The translations under genes and the position numbers were made by a program. The notes below the pieces were generated by a model that ran no database searches, had not been told where the DNA came from, and worked only from the letters and a program-made list of their open reading frames with translations. A stretch of 64,000 nucleotides of DNA from Bacteroidales bacterium UBA4116 (GTDB lineage Bacteria; Bacteroidota; Bacteroidia; Bacteroidales; Tannerellaceae), in contig DFXE01000007.1 in NCBI GenBank assembly GCA_002381645.1, positions 11,650-75,649 on the forward strand. Reading direction: 5' to 3'. Positions 27,396 to 35,733 of this stretch are shown here, in pieces; position 1 is the first letter of the stretch, and the number at the start of each line of letters is the position of its first letter.

Positions 27396-29555
27396 TTATT
27401 GTAATGTAACTGTAATTGTCTGCCCTTTCGAAACTCTTGATCCGGGTGAAATAGATTGTCTGGTCACACGCCCCATACCGGAAACATTCACCTGTAGTCC
27501 GGCATTCTCCAGCAGGAATACAGCATCTTTTGCACCCATACCTATTACACGAGGTACTAATCCTGCCTGAATGTCAATATCCGTCAATTCAATATTATTT
27601 TCATTAGCTTCAACTCTAACCCAGTTTGAATTTTCCGCCGATTTATTTGTACGGATATCTAACCTACTTAAAACATATTGCAGGGCTTCACTGTCACCGG
27701 CTTTAGGATCAGGAAAAGGAACGGCTAAAGAATCGGCTTCGACTTTCCGTATGTCCAATCTGATGCTACGGGAATGTATTTTTTCAGCGATTGATTTAAC
27801 AACTGCACCTGACATTGTTCCTCCCGAAGGATATCCAATCCGCGGACGCCTGATAAGAACCATACAGGAATATACAGGATCATCAGCCGGAAAATATCCG
27901 GCAAAAGCGACCTGATGCCCGCTTCCTCTATAGTTACCTCCTTCGGCAATTTGTGCCGTACCGGTTTTTCCGGCGATACGGATAATATCCGAATGAGCTG
28001 GTTTACCCGTACCTTTTTCCACAACACCGACAAGCATATCCTGTACAATTGCTAATGTTCTATCCGAACATATTGAAGATTTAATTACCTCCGGCGAAAA
28101 ACTTTTAATGATCTTACCATTCTCTATTATTTCTTTGGTAAAAATAGGCCGCAACATTTTTCCGTTATTAGCAATAGCATTAAAAAAGGCCAACGTATAG
28201 ATCGGAGGGATTTGTGTTTCGTACCCGAAAGACATCCAGGGAAGAGCCGTTTTATACCAGTTCTTTTCATCAGGCATACGGATAATTGCCCGTCCCGAAC
28301 CCGGTATTTCTATCCGTAAATCTTCAGTTAATCCCAACTTGTAAAGCCCTTCAACATATTTAGCAGGATTATTTTCATAACCTTTTAATATTACTTTTGC
28401 CACACCAATATTGGAAGAATTCCATATAGCTTCTTCTACTGTTAATGTACCATACCCGCCGCGATGCCAGTTATGATCCCTCAGACTTCTGTTTGCATAT
28501 TTGAATACGCCATTACCTGTTTCTACAATATCTTGAGGTTGACAAATACCATCTTCCAATGCTACCATAATAGAAGCTACTTTAAAAGTGGAACCCGGCT
28601 CCAACAAATCGGCGACAGCATGATTTTTTGTTTCTCCATATCTGCCGGGAGCAATACGTGCCATATTTGTAATCGCTTTTACTTCTCCTGTTTTCACTTC
28701 CATTACGATTGCCGTACCCGATTCCGCATCGGTGGATTGCAGCATATCTAACATCGACTTTTCTGTAATATCCTGTATTTCAATGTCGATAGTTGTACGC
28801 ACATCCATTCCGGCAACAGGTTCAATTTCAATAATATTAGTCAAAGCACCGTTAATATAACGTACGGCATTCAAGCCTGGAACCCCCTGTAACAAACTAT
28901 CATATTGCAATTCCAACCCATTTCTTCCACGCGTTACTCCCGTAGAATCAATTTCCCCATATACATCCCCGATGGTTCGTGAAGCTAAAGACCCGAATGG
29001 ACGTTGACGCTCCACCATTTCTTTAGAATAAAATCCGCTTTTATTTCTACCCAACCGCAGAAAAGGATATTTCCGCATTTCTTTTAAGTCAGAATAGGAT
29101 ACTTTCGGGCCGTAGACTTCATATTGGCGGCTCTTTTTATTCAGTCCCTTGAGCAAATGCGCTTTGTAGGCCGCAGCCGTTTTTCCCCCCGGGCGTTTTG
29201 AAAGATAATAAGCCAGGGAATCTACGCCATTTTGTTTAGAATAAAGAAAAGTATCAATGTTAAATCCACCTGCTTTAAAATCAATGTATGTATAATATCG
29301 CGGAACACTTGTAGCCATTAACTTATGATCCGCAGAATAAATATTTCCGCGGCTGGGATATACAAGGCGGTTTACCCTGCGTTGTTTTTTATCTGATATT
29401 TTTCGCCACTCCTTGGCATCAATAAAGGCTGTTTGAAAAGTACGATAAACGATGCCCCCTACTACCAAAGCAAGGGCTAATACCACAATGGAATAACGTA
29501 GCAAGATGCGGTTATCCCTGTTTTGCGGCTCTTTTATTTCGTCTTTTTCTGCCAT
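27396..29555 (-). CDS. ftsI: Penicillin-binding protein FtsI (PBP3) with a PASTA domain
   Basis: Septal transpeptidase, 719 residues. One N-terminal membrane helix (~20-40) precedes the dimerisation domain. The transpeptidase domain has SxxK in EPGSTFKVAS (~320), SxN in WNSSNIGVAK and KTG in AGKTGTAQ. One PASTA domain (~662-719, VPRVIGMGAKDAVFLLENAG to the end) follows. It partners FtsW and FtsL. Gap to ftsL 3 bases. Confidence 0.96.
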   Translation of the reverse strand: MAEKDEIKEPQNRDNRILLRYSIVVLALALVVGGIVYRTFQTAFIDAKEWRKISDKKQRRVNRLVYPSRGNIYSADHKLMATSVPRYYTYIDFKAGGFNIDTFLYSKQNGVDSLAYYLSKRPGGKTAAAYKAHLLKGLNKKSRQYEVYGPKVSYSDLKEMRKYPFLRLGRNKSGFYSKEMVERQRPFGSLASRTIGDVYGEIDSTGVTRGRNGLELQYDSLLQGVPGLNAVRYINGALTNIIEIEPVAGMDVRTTIDIEIQDITEKSMLDMLQSTDAESGTAIVMEVKTGEVKAITNMARIAPGRYGETKNHAVADLLEPGSTFKVASIMVALEDGICQPQDIVETGNGVFKYANRSLRDHNWHRGGYGTLTVEEAIWNSSNIGVAKVILKGYENNPAKYVEGLYKLGLTEDLRIEIPGSGRAIIRMPDEKNWYKTALPWMSFGYETQIPPIYTLAFFNAIANNGKMLRPIFTKEIIENGKIIKSFSPEVIKSSICSDRTLAIVQDMLVGVVEKGTGKPAHSDIIRIAGKTGTAQIAEGGNYRGSGHQVAFAGYFPADDPVYSCMVLIRRPRIGYPSGGTMSGAVVKSIAEKIHSRSIRLDIRKVEADSLAVPFPDPKAGDSEALQYVLSRLDIRTNKSAENSNWVRVEANENNIELTDIDIQAGLVPRVIGMGAKDAVFLLENAGLQVNVSGMGRVTRQSISPGSRVSKGQTITVTLQ

Positions 29556-29558
29556 TTA

Positions 29559-29900
29559 CTACTTGTACAATTCATATGGAGGCGACATAGCGCCTTCCAA
29601 TTCAAGACCTTGTTGTTTTATAAGAGTTTCCACCTGCGACTGCCTGCTATTTCCTGTCAATTCGGAAGATATGGAAAGAGCTTCAAAACGTACATCACTC
29701 AATTTTTTCTGTAAACGGTCTATTTCACGAAGTTTCTGCATACAGGTATAACGGTTTCCGATAAAGAAGAATACCAATATTACAATCAATACGATCATTT
29801 TTGTGTGTTTTAGTATAAAATTTTCTTTAAGAAAACCACCACCCAAGATATAAAGAAATGAAAGTCGTTTTTCCTTATTTTTTTTCTTATTTGCTTTCAT
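29559..29900 (-). CDS. ftsL: FtsL-like cell division protein
   Basis: 113 residues: a short, lysine-rich cytoplasmic start, one membrane helix (~35-53, MIVLIVILVFFFIG) and a periplasmic leucine-zipper-like coiled coil (LREIDRLQKKLSDVRFEAL). Sequence identity to classical FtsL is low, but size, topology and place between rsmH and ftsI identify it. It would recruit FtsI/FtsW together with FtsB-type proteins. Confidence 0.85.
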   Translation of the reverse strand: MKANKKKNKEKRLSFLYILGGGFLKENFILKHTKMIVLIVILVFFFIGNRYTCMQKLREIDRLQKKLSDVRFEALSISSELTGNSRQSQVETLIKQQGLELEGAMSPPYELYK

Positions 29901-29911
29901 TTTCTTTTTAT

Positions 29912-30829
29912 TTAAATAACTTCAGCAATCCTTAATTTGGCACTTCGCGAACGGGGGTTACGTTCCTGTTCTGCTGCTGTTGGTACAATTACTTTATTAT
30001 TAATTACCCGAAACGGAGTTTTAACGTTTCCAAAAAAATCTTGTTCTACAGCACCTTCAAAACTTCCAGTCTTGAAAAAATTTTTCACCAAACGATCCTC
30101 TAAAGAATGGTACGTTATTACTACCACTCTACCACCCGGCTTTAACACCTGAAGCGTATGCCATAAAAATTCTTTCAAGGCCTTCATCTCGTCATTCACT
30201 TCAATACGTAGAGCCTGAAATACCTGCGCCAGAAACTTTTTTTCTTTATCACGCCCTGCAAAAGGAGTTATAATTTCCAGCAAATCACTGATCATTACTA
30301 TTGGACGGATCTGCCGGGCATGGATAATAGATGAACTCAGCTTTCTGGCCATCTTTAGTTCTCCGTATAAATAAAACACCTCCGAAAGTTTCTCTTCGGA
30401 ATATGAATTTATTATATCCGCAGCTGTACGACTTGACCGTATATTCATACGCATATCGAGTTTTCCATCGAAACGAAAAGAGAAACCACGTTCTATTTCA
30501 TCAAAATGATGTGATGAAACACCCAAATCAGCAAGGACACCATCTATTTGACCGGATAGATTATAATACCGAATAAAATTGTATAAATAACGGAAGTTGC
30601 CTCTAATAAATACAAAACGATTATCATCTATTATATTTTGCTCCGCATCAGCATCCTGGTCAAAACCAAATAAACATCCTTTTTCTCCTAAACGGCTTAT
30701 TATTTCACGCGAATGACCTCCACCACCAAAAGTAACGTCAACATACAAGCCGGAAGGATTTATATTTAATCCTTCCAGACTCTCGTGCAACATCACCGGC
30801 ACATGATAACATCTTTCCTTATCTTCCAT
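29912..30829 (-). CDS. rsmH: 16S rRNA (cytosine1402-N4)-methyltransferase RsmH
   Basis: SAM-dependent methyltransferase, 305 residues (MraW). Motif I is YVDVTFGGGGHSREI (~29-43); GVLADLGVSSHHFDE is near 98, and GGRVVVITYHSLEDRLVK near 235. It is the first gene of the dcw operon here, since mraZ is not found upstream. The gap to ftsL is 11 bases. A -7 promoter element lies at 30885-30892. Confidence 0.96.
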   Translation of the reverse strand: MEDKERCYHVPVMLHESLEGLNINPSGLYVDVTFGGGGHSREIISRLGEKGCLFGFDQDADAEQNIIDDNRFVFIRGNFRYLYNFIRYYNLSGQIDGVLADLGVSSHHFDEIERGFSFRFDGKLDMRMNIRSSRTAADIINSYSEEKLSEVFYLYGELKMARKLSSSIIHARQIRPIVMISDLLEIITPFAGRDKEKKFLAQVFQALRIEVNDEMKALKEFLWHTLQVLKPGGRVVVITYHSLEDRLVKNFFKTGSFEGAVEQDFFGNVKTPFRVINNKVIVPTAAEQERNPRSRSAKLRIAEVI

Positions 30830-30884
30830 TCCACAGTTGCCACGTATGTGTTTTTTACTTTAATACCGTAAAATTACACATTTG

Positions 30885-30892
30885 CAAAGTTA
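30885..30892 (-). promoter_or_regulatory. -7 promoter element for the dcw operon
   Basis: Minus strand TAACTTTG fits TAnnTTTG. It lies about 56 bases upstream of the rsmH ATG and is the best candidate to drive the thirteen genes from rsmH to yqeY. Confidence 0.55.
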
Positions 30893-31120
30893 CGTTCCAA
30901 ATTGTTTAAACAGAAATACAAAAAAAGTTTTCAACAAGTACGATGGATTCGGCTTTTCATTCTTAAACCCTTATACAAATTAAGATTAAGATGTTTTTTA
31001 ATCATGATCCCAATCGCATGAATTTAACAAAAACGAGGCTTTTTCAACAAATCGGACAAAATAAATAAACATGTAATAAAAACTTATCAACAATACCTAA
31101 TCTATATATAGAGAATTTAT

Positions 31121-31128
31121 TAGATTTG
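31121..31128 (+). promoter_or_regulatory. -7 promoter element for the LRR protein gene
   Basis: TAGATTTG fits TAnnTTTG, 27 bases upstream of the ATG at 31155. No -33 TTTG is evident; the palindrome TCTATATATAGA lies where an upstream element would be. Confidence 0.45.
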
Positions 31129-31154
31129 CTACATATTAACAACAACTCTCTATT

Positions 31155-32834
31155 ATGAAAACAAAAAAAATCCAGTTAATAAATAAAACCTGTTATTTTT
31201 TATGTGTAATATTTAACACTTTTATATGTTTTCAAAATACATACGCTCAACAATACCATCCAGATGACAAAGCTGCTTTAAAAGCATTTCTAAAACAGCA
31301 ATCAGCTGATCCTAATAAAAAAAATTGGCAACAACTAATAAATCCACTTAATACTTCAGAACCCGACTGGGATATAGAAGAAGATTGGGTTAATCAAATT
31401 TATGTTTCCTGGGATAACGAAATCCCATTTAAAAGAATTACATTGATTGATTGGGATAAAAAAAATCTGGCAGGGAAATTGGATTTAACAAACTGCTCAA
31501 ATTTAGAGGTATTAAACTGTAGCTCAAACATATTAGATTCCTTAGTAATTAATAATTTATCCAATCTTGAAAGAGTGAGATGCAGTAATAACAATATAAA
31601 TATTTTAGACTTATCAGGATTAAATACATTACGCATGCTAAATTGCAGCAACAATCAAATCACAAAACTAGATCTTTCAGGTCTTGATTTAATGGATGAA
31701 TTGCTGTGTTTTAACAACAAACTTATGCAGATAAACCTTCCCTCCCTTGGAAAAATTAAGTATATAGACCTACATAACAATCATATAGCTTCATTAAACG
31801 TCACTTTACTGAAGGCACTACAATATCTCGATTGCAGTCAAAATCAATTAAATCAGTTAGATATTGTAGCTTTGGGATCCCTTACTTATTTAAATTGCAG
31901 TGAGAATAATTTGGAACAACTTAACCTACTAGGAATATGGAATTTAGAAAAGCTTTATTGCAATAACAACAAATTAAATTTGCTGGATGTTAGTAACCAA
32001 TCGTTTCTTACAGAATTTAACTGTCAATATAATCATTTAAATTCATTAGACGTAAGTCATATGAAATCTTTAAAAATACTACATTGTTTCAATAATCAAC
32101 TTACATCCCTTAGTGTAACAAATTTACCAGAGTTAGTAATACTGAATTGTGCTAATAATCAAATTCAATCCTTAAATTTTGGATACAGCAACGAATTAGA
32201 ACAATTGTACTGCAATAATAATTCATTATTATCATTAAATTTACAGGATTTAAAATCATTGAAAACATTACATTGTTATGGTAATCAAATCCCCATTTCC
32301 CAATTACCGGATGGAGGAATGAGTTTCTTCAGAGAATATATCTATGCACCTCAGCAAAATATTATTGGGGAATCAATCACTCAGGGAACTGTAAATTTAC
32401 ACAATCAACTAAAAAATGAAGAAACGGAATTTTGGTGGTATCTAACAGATGATCCCTTTACGGAATTAATTGACATAACTGGAAAGAACGGAGTGTTTAC
32501 TATCCCTGAATCTTATAATGGACAAATATTGAATTGTAGAATTACAAACAGAGGACTACCTGCATTCTCACTTCAACCTATCATTTATACAGTAACGGTT
32601 GAAAAAGGAGTTCAGGTAAGCATACAGTCTTTACCTAAAGATGATATATATGTATATACGAAAGAAAACAATTTATATATTCATACGGGTCAGGTAAGAG
32701 ATATTTATATATATTCTATTACAGGACAATTACATACACGACAAAAGATTAATGAGGGAACTACGTCCATTCCTCTTAGTAAAGGCGTATATATTATTGT
32801 TACTGGCAAAGAAAAGTATAAAGTTGCAATTTAA
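31155..32834 (+). CDS. Secreted leucine-rich-repeat protein with type IX-like C-terminal module
   Basis: 559 residues. The signal peptide ends near NTYAQQ (~32). A short N-terminal segment (~35-95) follows. About a dozen LRRs of roughly 21 residues (~95-375) have the pattern LxxLxCxxNxLxxLdv, with Cys at a regular place. After a beta-rich stretch (~380-480), the end (YIYSITGQLHTRQKI ... GVYIIVTGKEKYKVAI) looks like a T9SS sorting or DUF6383-type module. It is predicted to be exported and surface-held, perhaps for binding proteins or glycans. The gene is more AT-rich than the dcw cluster beside it and stands alone. Confidence 0.85.
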   Translation: MKTKKIQLINKTCYFLCVIFNTFICFQNTYAQQYHPDDKAALKAFLKQQSADPNKKNWQQLINPLNTSEPDWDIEEDWVNQIYVSWDNEIPFKRITLIDWDKKNLAGKLDLTNCSNLEVLNCSSNILDSLVINNLSNLERVRCSNNNINILDLSGLNTLRMLNCSNNQITKLDLSGLDLMDELLCFNNKLMQINLPSLGKIKYIDLHNNHIASLNVTLLKALQYLDCSQNQLNQLDIVALGSLTYLNCSENNLEQLNLLGIWNLEKLYCNNNKLNLLDVSNQSFLTEFNCQYNHLNSLDVSHMKSLKILHCFNNQLTSLSVTNLPELVILNCANNQIQSLNFGYSNELEQLYCNNNSLLSLNLQDLKSLKTLHCYGNQIPISQLPDGGMSFFREYIYAPQQNIIGESITQGTVNLHNQLKNEETEFWWYLTDDPFTELIDITGKNGVFTIPESYNGQILNCRITNRGLPAFSLQPIIYTVTVEKGVQVSIQSLPKDDIYVYTKENNLYIHTGQVRDIYIYSITGQLHTRQKINEGTTSIPLSKGVYIIVTGKEKYKVAI

Positions 32835-32856
32835 GGTTATTTGAAAATAAATGGCA

Positions 32857-32864
32857 TACCTTTG
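32857..32864 (+). promoter_or_regulatory. -7 promoter element for dusB
   Basis: TACCTTTG fits TAnnTTTG and lies 18 bases upstream of the dusB ATG at 32883. Confidence 0.5.
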
Positions 32865-32882
32865 TTCTTTTTTAGTTGAGGT

Positions 32883-33878
32883 ATGAAAATTGGATCGATC
32901 GATTTAGGTAAACAGCCGGTATTGCTTGCACCTATGGAGGATGTGACAGACATTTCTTTTAGACTTATGTGTAAACAATTTGGGGCTGATATGGTATACA
33001 CAGAATTTGTATCAAGCGATGCATTAATCAGGCATGTCAATAAAACCAGGAATAAACTGGAGGTATCAGAAGAAGAACGTCCTGTGGTAATCCAGATATA
33101 TGGAAAAGATGTTCAATCAATGGTGGAAGCGGCCAAAATATGCGAAGAAGCTCGCCCGGATATTCTTGATCTTAACTTTGGCTGTCCGGTTAAAAAGGTA
33201 GCCGGAAAAGGTGCCGGGTCCGGCATGCTACGTAACATCCCGCTTATGTTTGAAATTACACGGGAAGTAGTTAAAGCTGTGAGGATACCGGTTACAGTTA
33301 AAACCCGCCTGGGGTGGGATGCCAACAATCTTGTAATCTTTGAATTAGCCGAACAATTGCAAGACTGTGGAATTGCCGCACTTACTATACATGGCCGTAC
33401 TCGTAGTCAAATGTATACAGGAAATGCAGACTGGACTCTCATCGGTAAAATCAAAGAGAACCCCCGTATGCGTATTCCCATTATTGGAAACGGAGATATT
33501 ACTTCCCCCGAAATATGCAAAAAGCATTTTGAGCAATATGGCGTGGACGCTATCATGATAGGACGAGCCAGCATTGGCAGACCCTGGATATTTAAAGAAA
33601 TAAAATATTATTTGGAAACCGGCAAAGAACTTCCCCAAGAACCTTTTTCATGGTATCTTAACGTACTAAAAAAACAAGTTATACAAAGCATTGAAAGGCT
33701 GGATGAAAGAAAAGGAATCTTACATATCAGGAGACATCTTGCAGCAACACCTTTATTTAAAGGGATCGCAGACTTTAAGCAAACTCGTATTGCAATGCTG
33801 CGGGCTGAAACGGCAGAACAGCTCTTTTCAATAATAGACAGTATTCCTAACAATTACAATATCATCAGATCTCTATGA
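32883..33878 (+). CDS. dusB: tRNA-dihydrouridine synthase (DusB family)
   Basis: A 331-residue FMN-dependent TIM-barrel enzyme that reduces uridines in the tRNA D-loop. The N-terminal APMEDVTDISFR motif is at ~18-29. The catalytic Cys lies in LDLNFGCPVKKV (~97-108), and the FMN-binding stretches are LTIHGRTRSQMY (~168) and IGNGDI plus AIMIGRASIG (~200-230). A helical C-terminal tRNA-binding domain follows. It appears to be monocistronic. Confidence 0.95.
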   Translation: MKIGSIDLGKQPVLLAPMEDVTDISFRLMCKQFGADMVYTEFVSSDALIRHVNKTRNKLEVSEEERPVVIQIYGKDVQSMVEAAKICEEARPDILDLNFGCPVKKVAGKGAGSGMLRNIPLMFEITREVVKAVRIPVTVKTRLGWDANNLVIFELAEQLQDCGIAALTIHGRTRSQMYTGNADWTLIGKIKENPRMRIPIIGNGDITSPEICKKHFEQYGVDAIMIGRASIGRPWIFKEIKYYLETGKELPQEPFSWYLNVLKKQVIQSIERLDERKGILHIRRHLAATPLFKGIADFKQTRIAMLRAETAEQLFSIIDSIPNNYNIIRSL

Positions 33879-33894
33879 GGAGATCAATGTGTCA

Positions 33895-33924
33895 TTGTAA
33901 CATATTTAAAACAATATGTTACAA
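33895..33924. repeat. Perfect 12-bp inverted repeat after dusB
   Basis: TTGTAACATATT (33895-33906) and AATATGTTACAA (33913-33924) flank a 6-base spacer. It lies 30 bases upstream of the -7 element at 33954. There is no T-run on the plus strand, so it is more likely an operator than a terminator of dusB. Confidence 0.6.
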
Positions 33925-33953
33925 AAATAGTGGATCGTATATGGAAAATTCTT

Positions 33954-33961
33954 TATATTTG
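33954..33961 (+). promoter_or_regulatory. -7 promoter element for the small RNA / leader
   Basis: TATATTTG fits TAnnTTTG. Transcription would start near 33968 and run into the structured segment at 33968-34078. Confidence 0.55.
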
Positions 33962-33967
33962 CGTAGA

Positions 33968-34078
33968 GTTTTTTTCATAGTATTTTAGATCTAAGGTTAA
34001 CAAGTCTTTGTGAGGAAGGAATCGTGAGATTGCTTCTTTAGAAAGCAAAAAACCCGTCCCATGTGGACGGTTTTTTTT
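33968..34078 (+). ncRNA. Candidate small RNA or terminated leader upstream of the LPS locus
   Basis: About 110 bases with its own promoter-like element and a strong terminator, lacking a convincing reading frame. It begins with a T-rich stretch and a block AGATCTAAGGTTAACAAG (33988-34005). A 9-bp stem follows with one mismatch (34015-34023 with 34028-34036), capped by a GTGA (GNRA) tetraloop, and then the terminator. From memory, leader RNAs with this block and a GTGA-capped stem recur in Bacteroidales genomes. It could be a free sRNA or an attenuator in front of the gene at 34119. Confidence 0.55.
34047..34078 (+). terminator. Rho-independent terminator
   Basis: The stem CCGTCC/GGACGG (34054-34059 with 34065-34070) with a 5-base loop is preceded by an A-run and followed by eight T. 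It ends 40 bases before the next ATG (34119). Confidence 0.88.
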
Positions 34079-34118
34079 ATTATCTTTATCAATTATTTTC
34101 AACAAACAATAAATAAAC

Positions 34119-34937
34119 ATGTCAATAGTAAAGACAGTTAAAAAGATTATCTACGGCAATATACCTTATTTCCACTATCGATTTTTTAAACCGGATTCGC
34201 CCAAAACCGAATATTACAAATTCATGAAGGATAACGGATATACTCATTTCCCTTATGATTATGCCCAAAATTACATAAAAATGCAGGTTAATATCATTGA
34301 CGACCAGGAAAAAGGTCTTAAATACGTTATACACAAACAAAATAAAAAATTATATTTCCCTTCTGATCTACCTAATGAGAAGATTGTAAAAATATATAAA
34401 TCTTTACTTATCGAACAAGACGTAAATTCACCTCACCATTATGTTGATTCTCATGATGAGTTCAAAGATAAAATAATACTTGATATCGGTTCGGCAGAAG
34501 GACTTACTTCTCTTGAGGCCGTAGAAACGGCCGGATTCATTTACTTATTTGAATGTAAAAAAGAATGGATTAAAGCATTACATGCTACTTTTGAGCCATG
34601 GAAAGAAAAGATTGGCATCATTCCAAAGTTTGTTTCTAATAAAAACTCGGATGATACGATAACTATTGATGATTTTTTAAAAGATAAGCCTAAGGATAAT
34701 CTATTTGTAAAAATGGATATAGAAGGAGAAGAACGTTACGCTTTGCAGGGAGCGGAAAAATTATTTTCCAGCAATCCGGGCACACAATTTGCTATTTGTA
34801 CATACCACAAAAAAGATGATGAAAAAGTCATTTCATCTTATCTGGATAAATATCAATGTATCTATTCAGTACGGAATGGTTATTTATACTATAAACATCA
34901 TTTAAGAACCTGTCTGATAAGGGGATATACGAAATAA
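34119..34937 (+). CDS. FkbM-family methyltransferase
   Basis: A 272-residue SAM-dependent methyltransferase. SAM motif I is ILDIGSAEGLTSLEA (~123-137), with the acidic end of strand 2 in YLFECKKEW. VKMDIEGEERYALQGA (~191-206) is the FkbM hallmark. The N-terminal ~110 residues are specific to this protein. With the next two genes it likely forms a short glycan-modification operon (gaps 12 and 4 bases); it would methylate a sugar of LPS or another surface glycan. The exact acceptor is unknown. Confidence 0.85.
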   Translation: MSIVKTVKKIIYGNIPYFHYRFFKPDSPKTEYYKFMKDNGYTHFPYDYAQNYIKMQVNIIDDQEKGLKYVIHKQNKKLYFPSDLPNEKIVKIYKSLLIEQDVNSPHHYVDSHDEFKDKIILDIGSAEGLTSLEAVETAGFIYLFECKKEWIKALHATFEPWKEKIGIIPKFVSNKNSDDTITIDDFLKDKPKDNLFVKMDIEGEERYALQGAEKLFSSNPGTQFAICTYHKKDDEKVISSYLDKYQCIYSVRNGYLYYKHHLRTCLIRGYTK

Positions 34938-34949
34938 AATTATTTTTTA

Positions 34950-35729
34950 ATGAATACACGTTTTACAGATTTAGTAAAAGTTATTATACCTATATATAAA
35001 GCTGAACTTTCTGAGTTGGAAATGCGTTCTTTAAAACAAGTTTATAAAATATTAAAACCTTACCCACTCGTAGTTATCAAACCGGAGAAACTCAATGTTT
35101 CACAATTAATTTCAAAGTTCCCGTTGCTTACTTTTCATTCGTTTGATAATTCATTCTTTGAAAGTATAGCCGGATATAATAAACTTATGTTATCGGAAAC
35201 ATTTTATTCTGCATTTTTGAACACCAGGTATATCCTTATTTATCAATTAGATGCATATGTATTCAGGGATGAATTGACGGATTGGTGTAGCAAAGGGTAT
35301 GATTACATGGGTGCTCCCTGGCTAAGAAAACCTGTTTATAATTTGCCCGTTATCTCTACGTTAATGAGTTTAGCAGCTTCCTATTACAAAAAAACAGGCA
35401 AGAAGAACAAGCAACTATTATATAATAAAATTGGGAATGGAGGATTTTCTCTTAGGAAGACAGAAAGTCATTACCTTGTTACTAAGCGCCACAATAAGCT
35501 GATTGAGTATTTCCTTTCACAAAACCGCAATCATTTATATAATGAAGATGTCTTTTGGGCTACAGTTCCCGAGTTTACATATCCGGGCGTATTAGAAGCC
35601 CTGCATTTTTCATTTGACAAATATCCTGCTTATTGTTATAAGCTGACTAATCATCAATTACCTTTTGGATGCCATTCCTGGTATAAACGTAAAATGAAAC
35701 GTTTTTGGCGTCCCATTATCAAATTTTAA
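34950..35729 (+). CDS. DUF5672 family protein, probable glycosyltransferase
   Basis: 259 residues without signal or membrane segment. The stretch SETFYSAFLNTRYILIYQLD (~87-106), then GAPW and GNGGFSLRK, are typical of DUF5672 proteins, which are found in glycan loci and are thought to be glycosyltransferases. The LDAYVF acidic site could bind a nucleotide-sugar metal. It lies between an FkbM methyltransferase and a GT2-like protein, which supports a role in LPS or capsule sugar addition. Confidence 0.8.
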   Translation: MNTRFTDLVKVIIPIYKAELSELEMRSLKQVYKILKPYPLVVIKPEKLNVSQLISKFPLLTFHSFDNSFFESIAGYNKLMLSETFYSAFLNTRYILIYQLDAYVFRDELTDWCSKGYDYMGAPWLRKPVYNLPVISTLMSLAASYYKKTGKKNKQLLYNKIGNGGFSLRKTESHYLVTKRHNKLIEYFLSQNRNHLYNEDVFWATVPEFTYPGVLEALHFSFDKYPAYCYKLTNHQLPFGCHSWYKRKMKRFWRPIIKF

Positions 35730-35733
35730 TGAT

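Larger units (their letters stand above)
30830..31154. other. Divergent intergenic region between rsmH and the LRR gene
   Basis: 325 bases without a supportable gene. On the minus strand it holds the likely dcw promoter (30885-30892) and on the plus strand the likely promoter of the LRR gene (31121-31128). The rest is strongly AT-rich. The 12-bp palindrome TCTATATATAGA lies at 31101-31112. An mraZ-like frame was looked for here and not found. Confidence 0.6.
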
